NCBI GenBank assembly: GCA_020445245.1
Contig: JAGRHB010000036.1
Coordinates: 1 to 10,440, forward strand
Length of the DNA: 10,440 nt
Source: Gammaproteobacteria bacterium
GTDB taxonomy: Bacteria; Pseudomonadota; Gammaproteobacteria; Chromatiales; Sedimenticolaceae
Direction: 5' to 3'
Shown: piece after piece, positions 5,925 through 10,440 of the stretch
How the letters are laid out: every line of letters starts with the position of its first letter
How positions within the stretch are numbered: position 1 is the first letter of the stretch
The notes under the pieces: model-generated
The model's database searches: none
What the model was told of the DNA's origin: nothing
What the model saw: the letters and a program-made list of their open reading frames with translations, nothing else
Program-made: the position numbers and the translations under genes

Positions 5925-6813
5925 GGATGTCGCCAAGGCGGCGGCGGGCTTGGATGCGCTGCTGCGTTCGCTGGGCGAGGGCATCGGCCACTTCCAGGCA
6001 TGGCGGCGGTCACGGCTGGGGCTGCGCGGCATGCTGCTTTACGTCCTGTCGGTGCCCCTGGCGCTGGCGGGCGTGGTGGCGCTGGCGGGCGGTCATTTGA
6101 TCCAGGCGCTGGCCGCCGGCTCGGCCTTCGCACTGGTCGCTGGCGGCGGCTTTCTCAACCGCCGTGGCATCGTCGAGGCGCTGCTCGCGCCCGAGCGGCG
6201 TTACACACGGGCCTGGGAATTACCGCACAAGTACCTGGCTGCACTCGCCGTGACACTGGGTACGGGGCTTGCCGCTTACGGTGCGGCCGGGCACCGGCCG
6301 TCGGTCAGTGTCGCGTTCGCGTTGCTGAGCCTGCTCGGATTCCATCTGGCCTATCGTCTGCCCGCACCGCGAGCGGTGTTCCCGCAGGGCCCACAGCTGC
6401 CGGCGGACGACGCCTTGCGCAAGCTGCTGGCGCAGGCCGAGCAGCGTATCCTGAGCATCGAAAAGGCCGCGTTGCATCTGGGAAACCGGGAACTGGAGCA
6501 GCGTCTGCAACGGATTGCCGCCCGGGGCAGGGAGATACTGGATCAGATCGCGGCACGGCCGGACGAGCGGTTTCGCGCGCGCAAGTTTCTCAACGTCTAT
6601 CTCGAGGGCGCCGAACGGGTCGCCAGCCGCTACACTCGCGGCCACCCGCTGGCGCGGGGAGGGGAGCTGGAACGCAATTTCCGCAGCGTGCTGGTCGAGA
6701 TCGAAACGGCCTTCGAGCAGCAGCTGAAGCGTCAAACGGCGCAAGAGGCGTTCGACCTGGATGTGCAGATCGAGGTGCTGCGCAAGCAACTGGTGCGGGA
6801 AGGCATCGTCTGA
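5914..6813 (+). CDS. xpaC: XpaC-family protein (5-bromo-4-chloroindolyl phosphate hydrolysis protein)
   Basis: A 299-residue membrane protein when started at ATG 5914. Four hydrophobic segments lie at about 39-59, 62-81, 107-126 and 130-149. They are followed by a cytoplasmic-type helical domain (about 165-290) with the XpaC hallmark RKFLNVYL (223-230) after a coiled-coil-like stretch. XpaC was named in Bacillus for an effect on hydrolysis of a chromogenic phosphate and is usually encoded beside TelA; its biochemical function is unknown. The frame is open upstream to 5629, inside the PhoD-like gene, but residues before 5914 are a poor match to any protein and include the shadow of the lipoprotein gene. 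The start has no strong ribosome binding site of its own, in keeping with coupling to the overlapping lipoprotein gene. telA begins 28 bp downstream. Confidence 0.85.
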   Translation: MPSRDVAKAAAGLDALLRSLGEGIGHFQAWRRSRLGLRGMLLYVLSVPLALAGVVALAGGHLIQALAAGSAFALVAGGGFLNRRGIVEALLAPERRYTRAWELPHKYLAALAVTLGTGLAAYGAAGHRPSVSVAFALLSLLGFHLAYRLPAPRAVFPQGPQLPADDALRKLLAQAEQRILSIEKAALHLGNRELEQRLQRIAARGREILDQIAARPDERFRARKFLNVYLEGAERVASRYTRGHPLARGGELERNFRSVLVEIETAFEQQLKRQTAQEAFDLDVQIEVLRKQLVREGIV

Positions 6814-6841
6814 CCCTGAATTCGTGTAAAGCGAGGAACCC

Positions 6842-7987
6842 ATGGACAAACAAGCCCCCGAACGCACAGGGAGTCAATCGCAATCACCGCCCGAATCGCT
6901 GTCCGATGCGCTGACGGATCCGCGCGCCTCTCAGCCGCTGGAACCGGCCAGAGTGACTGAGTTGCTCGCGGAGCTCGATCTGAACGACAGCCACTCGATC
7001 CTGTTCTTCGGCAGCCGCGCCCAGGAACAACTGACGACGGTGTCCGACAGCATGCTCGAACGCGTCCGGACCAAAGACGTCGGACCGGCCGGGGCAGCGC
7101 TGAACGACATGGTGCTGACGCTGCGTGGCTTTGATCTGGGCGGCCTGGATCCGAATCGCAAGGCCGGCTGGTTCGACCGCTTGCTTGGGAAGGGACGTGA
7201 TGCCGCCAAAGTCCTGCAACGTTACGAGCAGGTGCGTGATCAGATCGAGGCAATCACCGACCGGCTGGAACAACACAAGACCAGCCTGTTGCATGACATC
7301 GAGGCCCTCGACCGGCTGTATGCCGCAAACCTGGATTACTTCCACACGCTGGAGTTGTACATTGCTGCCGGCGAACAGAAGCTCGTCGAGCTGGATGATC
7401 AGGTCATACCGAAGTTGGCCGAGCAGGTGGCCGCGGGCGACGATACGCTCGCGGCACAGCGGCTGCGCGACCTGCGGGCCCTGCGCGACGACCTCGAGCG
7501 GCGGGTGCACGACCTGCACCTGACGCGCCAGGTGACCATGCAAAGCCTGCCGAGCATCCGGCTGGTGCAGGAGAACGACAAATCCCTGGTCGGCAAGATC
7601 AACTCGACACTCGTCAACACGGTGCCGCTCTGGCGCCAGCAATTGGCGCAGGCGCTGACCATTCACCGTTCCCGCGAGGCGGCCGAAACCGTGGCTGCCG
7701 CCTCCGATCTGACCAACGACCTGCTGCGCGCCAATGCCGAGAACCTGCGTCAGGCGAACGCCGAGACGCGCCGGCAGATCGAGCGCGGCGTGTTTGACAT
7801 CGAGGCCGTCGCCGAGGCCAATCGCAACCTGATCGCGACCATCGAAGACAGCCTGCGTATCGCCGACGAGGGGCGTGCCGCGCGTGCCAAGGCGGCGACC
7901 GAGCTGGTCGCGCTGGAGGATCAGTTGCGCCAGTCGTTGGCAGCCGCGAGCGCACGCGAGCAGCAGACGCCTTCGGCGCGCGGATGA
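6842..7987 (+). CDS. telA: Toxic anion resistance protein, TelA family
   Basis: A 381-residue soluble, largely helical protein covering the TelA/KlaA family from end to end. After a low-complexity N-terminal tail (1-30) come the family segments NDSHSILFFGSRAQEQL, LRGFDLGGLDP and WFDRLLGK, then long coiled-coil-prone helices with QVTMQSLPSIRLVQ and the region LVGKINSTLVNTVPLWR, which is highly characteristic. Homologues on plasmids are linked to tellurite resistance and chromosomal ones to envelope-stress or antimicrobial tolerance; mechanism is unknown and no catalytic residues are defined. The ATG at 6842 has GAGGA four bases upstream. It follows xpaC by 28 bp and precedes the DUF533 gene by 75 bp, consistent with one operon. 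The reverse-strand 260-residue frame (6884-7666) is a shadow. Confidence 0.95.
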   Translation: MDKQAPERTGSQSQSPPESLSDALTDPRASQPLEPARVTELLAELDLNDSHSILFFGSRAQEQLTTVSDSMLERVRTKDVGPAGAALNDMVLTLRGFDLGGLDPNRKAGWFDRLLGKGRDAAKVLQRYEQVRDQIEAITDRLEQHKTSLLHDIEALDRLYAANLDYFHTLELYIAAGEQKLVELDDQVIPKLAEQVAAGDDTLAAQRLRDLRALRDDLERRVHDLHLTRQVTMQSLPSIRLVQENDKSLVGKINSTLVNTVPLWRQQLAQALTIHRSREAAETVAAASDLTNDLLRANAENLRQANAETRRQIERGVFDIEAVAEANRNLIATIEDSLRIADEGRAARAKAATELVALEDQLRQSLAAASAREQQTPSARG

Positions 7988-8062
7988 CGGGGCGTGCCCG
8001 GACCTGGAACGAAAGACCGTAGTCGGGGTCCGATCAAGACTTCATGTTGCAGGAGTTCAATG

Positions 8063-8710
8063 ATGTTTGATGCAAAGCGTTTGCTGGATCAATTGGTCGG
8101 CAGCGGTGCCGCCGGCGGCTTTGCCGGCGGTCTGGCTGGCGGGGCGCTGGCCAACATGCTGTCCGGCAAGAAGGGTCGCAAGCTCGCTGGCTCGGCGCTT
8201 CAGGTCGGTGGTCTGGCGCTGGTCGGCGGCCTGGCCTACAAGGCCTGGCAGAGCTATCAGCGAGGGGCGGTGGCACAGACGGCCGACGGTGGCATGATTC
8301 CGCCGCCCGCGGACGGCACCTTCATCCCGAAAGCGGATGACACCGCTGGTACCAACGCCTTGAGCCTGCTGCTGGCGCGGGCAATGATCGCGGCGGCCAA
8401 GGCCGATGGCCAGATCGACACCCAGGAGAGCCAGGCCATTCTCAACCAGATCAACAGCCTGTCGCTGCCGGCCGAGGACAAGGCCTTTTTGTTCGAGGAA
8501 TACGGTCGCCCACTGGAGATCGAGCCCCTGGTACGAGAGGTGCGTTCGCCGGAGCAGGCTGCCGAGGTCTATGCCGCCTCGGCGCTGATGGTCGAGCCCC
8601 CGTCGGCAGCCGAAAAGATCTATCTGGATACGCTGGCGAATGCGTTGGGACTGGAGCAGGGGCTGGTGCAGCAAGTGCATGCGACACTGCAGGCCGATCG
8701 CATGGGCTGA
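8063..8710 (+). CDS. DUF533 / TerB-like membrane protein (YebE type)
   Basis: A 215-residue protein of the DUF533 family. The N-terminal half is Gly/Ala-rich with GxxxG-like spacing (about 10-60) and can insert in the membrane. After a Pro/Asp-rich linker comes a helical TerB-like domain (about 95-215) containing AKADGQIDTQE, the acidic D-G-x-I-D-x-x-E motif shared with TerB. YebE-type proteins are envelope-stress associated in enterobacteria; molecular function is unknown. Two ATGs are adjacent (8060 and 8063). AGGAG at 8051-8055 is seven bases from the second and four from the first, so I choose 8063. The open frame back to 7994 is not used by family comparison. A small stem follows the stop (8713-8729). 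It joins TelA and XpaC in a probable operon. Confidence 0.88.
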   Translation: MFDAKRLLDQLVGSGAAGGFAGGLAGGALANMLSGKKGRKLAGSALQVGGLALVGGLAYKAWQSYQRGAVAQTADGGMIPPPADGTFIPKADDTAGTNALSLLLARAMIAAAKADGQIDTQESQAILNQINSLSLPAEDKAFLFEEYGRPLEIEPLVREVRSPEQAAEVYAASALMVEPPSAAEKIYLDTLANALGLEQGLVQQVHATLQADRMG

Positions 8711-8712
8711 TC

Positions 8713-8729
8713 GGCAGCGTAGTGCTGCC
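8713..8729 (+). other. Hairpin immediately after the DUF533 gene
   Basis: GGCAGC (8713-8718) pairs perfectly with GCTGCC (8724-8729) around a five-base loop, starting two bases after the TGA stop. No T-tract follows, so full termination is unlikely. It could reduce read-through into, or stabilise the transcript upstream of, the next membrane-protein gene 55 bp further on. Confidence 0.35.
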
Positions 8730-8783
8730 ATGGCTATGTCTGCGGCGTCCTTCCGTCAGTGAGCGGTCGTCGCCGAGACCGCC

Positions 8784-9671
8784 GTGGAATTTGGAAGACA
8801 AGCAGTGCCCGCGCCAGTAGCCGCCATACCGGTCCCGCCAGACCGCTACTTTGCCGCCTGCAGGCAGAGGATCCCGGCGTTTGTGACGTCCAACTATGGT
8901 TGGCCGGGCGCTGTCGGGTTGAACCGGCTGGCCTGGGGCCGTGACGTACTGGTCGCCCCGATCAACTTCCTGATGGGCTTCCCGAACTTCCTGCTGCGGG
9001 TATGCGCACTCCTGCTCGAGCTCGTACGCGCCCGCCGGGCCGCCCGCTGGTTGCTGCGGCGCCATCTCGGTTTTCCGACGAAGGTACAGGCAGCCTTGAC
9101 GGCAAGGATCAAGGCGGACCTGCTGGCACTGCCGGTTGACGCGGCGGCGATATCGGATCCCTTTCTCCGCCGGGTCGCCGCTGCGGCGGAGGAACCGATT
9201 ACGATCTATGTGCAGACACGCAACGTGGCCGCTGACATTACTGCCGGTACACTCGCGGCGATCGTGGGGATTGTCGCCTTCAGTCAGTTCACGCCGGGTT
9301 CGATCTCCACCGGTGCGGCGATCGCCCAGGCGTTCGCCAGGGAACAGGCGGTCGCTGAGTTTGTTCTTGGTGAGACCGCCGGGCGGCTTTTCTATGCGAT
9401 GTTCCCGGTTCAGCCGTCACCGACCGTCATCGTCGGGACTCTGTTGGCTGTGATGATCACGATCGCGATCGTCGCGGCATTCTCGGGGTTTGTGCACGAC
9501 CCCCTGCAGGCGCGCGCCGGTATCCACAGGCGTCGCCTCACCCAGCTGCTCGACGCCATCGAGGCAGCGACAAGCCCTGCGGTCGAGAAGGCCTATCGGC
9601 CCAAAGATGTGTTCTTCGGGCGGGTCTATGATTTCGTGGACTGGCTGAAGGGATGGCTTTCGTTCTGGTGA
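8784..9671 (+). CDS. Uncharacterised multi-pass membrane protein, resembles DUF6635
   Basis: A 295-residue protein from the GTG at 8784. An amphipathic N-terminus (DRYFAACRQRIPAFV) is followed by a hydrophobic region at about 54-80, a basic loop (RARRAARWLLRR), and further membrane segments at about 152-168 and 214-234. It ends in a conserved-looking GFVHDPLQ (235-242) and GIHRRRL (246-252). From memory this architecture matches the DUF6635 family, for which no function is known; this is recognition, not a database result. The GTG at 8805 is an alternative start with GGAAGA seven bases upstream, a better ribosome binding site than that at 8784. It is the last gene on the same strand as xpaC, telA and the DUF533 gene, 73 bp after the latter, so it may belong to the same operon. 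It is followed by a repeat-bearing non-coding region. Confidence 0.72.
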   Translation: MEFGRQAVPAPVAAIPVPPDRYFAACRQRIPAFVTSNYGWPGAVGLNRLAWGRDVLVAPINFLMGFPNFLLRVCALLLELVRARRAARWLLRRHLGFPTKVQAALTARIKADLLALPVDAAAISDPFLRRVAAAAEEPITIYVQTRNVAADITAGTLAAIVGIVAFSQFTPGSISTGAAIAQAFAREQAVAEFVLGETAGRLFYAMFPVQPSPTVIVGTLLAVMITIAIVAAFSGFVHDPLQARAGIHRRRLTQLLDAIEAATSPAVEKAYRPKDVFFGRVYDFVDWLKGWLSFW

Positions 9672-9960
9672 GTGATTCAACACCCCGCTATCGAGCTTGA
9701 TTTTCGCATCGATTTCAAAAGGCGAGGTCTGGCACCAGCTGAAACATGTGAGATTGTCGCCTGTCGGATTGCGTCCGCGACAATACGCCCTTCTTCAACT
9801 TTCCCCAAAAGCGTAAAAAGCATACCGTTACAACGTCCTGGTCGAACGTTTTCTCCTGTCGCGATCGTCAACGGTCGCATGCCAGCCGTCTACACAGGTT
9901 CTCGTGTTGGGCTTGCAGACCCCAGCCAGCGTCCCAAGGAATTTCTCTTCCGTGTTGTGT

Positions 9961-10089
9961 CCCGCCGGCTGTTGAATCAAGAACGCTGCCACTCGGCCAG
10001 CTTCACCAACCTACGACCGATAACCAACGAACCCACTGCCGTCGCAGCCGGGCCGCATTCTGAACGACAACGTTGGCCGAATTGCTGTC
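9961..10089 (-). repeat. Degenerate intergenic repeat, copy 3 (inverted)
   Basis: Read on the minus strand, this runs from GACAGCAATTCGGCC through TCGGTCGTAGG to GGCAGCGTTCTTGATT and a GCCGGCGGGA-like end. Copy 1 has the same landmarks in the same order: GCTGTTCGGCC, CAGTCGTAGG, GGCAGCTTCTTGATT, ACCGGCAGGA. The terminal segments GCAATTCGGCC and GGCCGAGTGGC are largely complementary, so the copy keeps terminal inverted repeats despite sequence drift. The alignment was made by eye with a few small gaps. Confidence 0.55.
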
Positions 10090-10130
10090 CGTGACGGGAA
10101 GTGCCGGGCGACTGCTCCACTCAGATACCG

Positions 10131-10217
10131 GCCGTTGAACACCTAAAGGGCCGACTGGCGGCAACGGGTCGACTGCAGTCATTGCCGAGGTTGATGCTGA
10201 ACGGCCGCCCCGACCAT
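10131..10217 (-). repeat. Degenerate intergenic repeat, copy 4 (inverted)
   Basis: The minus strand of 10170-10204 matches 855-889 of copy 1 at 34 of 35 bases, with a 26-base exact block at 10170-10195 that includes the palindrome GACTGCAGTC. The next bases (minus strand GCCAGTCGGCC) parallel AGTCGTAGGCC of copy 1. This is the best-preserved pair among the four copies and shows that they belong to one family. Confidence 0.7.
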
Positions 10218-10440
10218 CAGACGTTCGAATTTCCAGGGATGAACTTGTGCGCTGGTCGCGGTGCCGATGGCCAAGAGGAGTCTTGCTCAGTGTCGTCTGT
10301 GGCATGCATCGACCCCAGGGCTGCCAACCAATCAATCGGGCAGGCCCGAGTAATACATGGCCAACAGTTCAACGGGATTCTCAGCCGGGCTCGTTTTTGT
10401 TGAGCTTCCGCGTGTAACCGAGCTGCAATATCCCTTTTCC

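Larger units (their letters stand above)
9672..10440. other. Gene-poor right flank with inverted copies of the repeat
   Basis: No convincing gene is visible after the TGA at 9669-9671. A plus-strand frame directly downstream (9672-10094) runs through the repeat, lacks a ribosome binding site and shows no domain. A minus-strand 67-codon frame (9677-9880) starts right after a stop codon without a Shine-Dalgarno sequence. Bases 9672-9900 look less GC-rich than the genes. Two repeat copies occupy 9961-10217. From 10218 to the end I see only a short TCAAC/GTTGA inverted pair (10369-10403) and no gene. Confidence 0.55.

Noticed and set aside
6000..6914. A 304-codon plus-strand frame within xpaC and early telA
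   Set aside because: It overlaps two recognised genes in another frame and gives an Arg/Gly/Ala-rich product typical of shadow frames in GC-rich DNA.
6884..7666. A 260-codon minus-strand frame within telA
   Set aside because: Antisense shadow of a confidently assigned TelA gene; no domain recognised.
8057..8731. A 224-codon minus-strand frame opposite the DUF533 gene
   Set aside because: The plus-strand gene has a clear ribosome binding site and family motifs; the reverse product shows none.
9677..9880. Minus-strand 67-codon frame right of the DUF6635-like gene
   Set aside because: It starts directly after an in-frame stop, has no Shine-Dalgarno sequence, and I do not recognise the product.
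10359..10418. Possible integron attC site (GGCCAAC, then TCAAC/GTTGA inverted pair, then GTGTAAC)
   Set aside because: The left core resembles an attC simple site, but the right side GTGTAAC does not match the GTTRRRY consensus and no integron integrase or cassette array is visible.

Overview
The window looks like a GC-rich gammaproteobacterial chromosome segment, possibly from a sulfur oxidiser or another Chromatiales-like lineage. This rests on protein resemblance (a YrbG-type exchanger, a TelA/XpaC pair, a DUF533/YebE-type protein), strong GC bias at third codon positions, and degenerate palindromic repeats between genes. No rRNA, tRNA, CRISPR array, transposase, integrase or phage gene is visible. 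The genus is not determinable from the sequence alone.

Layout, left to right. (1) Positions 1-648 hold the 3' part of a LabA-like NYN-domain gene with a C-terminal OST-HTH/LOTUS domain, cut by the window edge. (2) Positions 649-1473 are apparently non-coding and carry two direct copies of a degenerate repeat of about 100-140 bp. (3) A minus-strand pair follows: a calcium/sodium antiporter (2124-3104) and, 53 bp downstream of it, a small SAM-dependent methyltransferase of the phospholipid N-methyltransferase type (1474-2070). (4) Positions 3105-3686 form a dyad-rich intergenic region with several hairpins and one terminator-like element. It separates the minus-strand pair from the plus-strand genes. 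(5) A large PhoD-like metallophosphatase lies at 3687-5663. (6) A plus-strand gene cluster runs from 5841 to 9671: a 27-residue putative lipoprotein whose end overlaps the start of xpaC, then xpaC, telA, a DUF533/TerB-like membrane protein, and a multi-pass membrane protein that resembles DUF6635. (7) Positions 9672-10440 are again without a convincing gene and carry two more copies of the same repeat, in the opposite orientation.

The most coherent system is the cluster at 5841-9671. XpaC and TelA occur together in many bacteria, and TelA and TerB-like proteins are historically linked to tellurite or toxic-anion resistance and envelope stress, although their biochemistry is poorly defined. 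Here they are joined to a DUF533 protein, an uncharacterised membrane protein, and a tiny lipoprotein that has a strong ribosome binding site and appears translationally coupled to xpaC. A PhoD-like phosphatase sits directly upstream. I infer an envelope or membrane-stress module; the tiny lipoprotein is the part most likely to be absent from standard annotation. The repeat family on both sides of the gene block, with copies inverted relative to each other, is the second notable feature.
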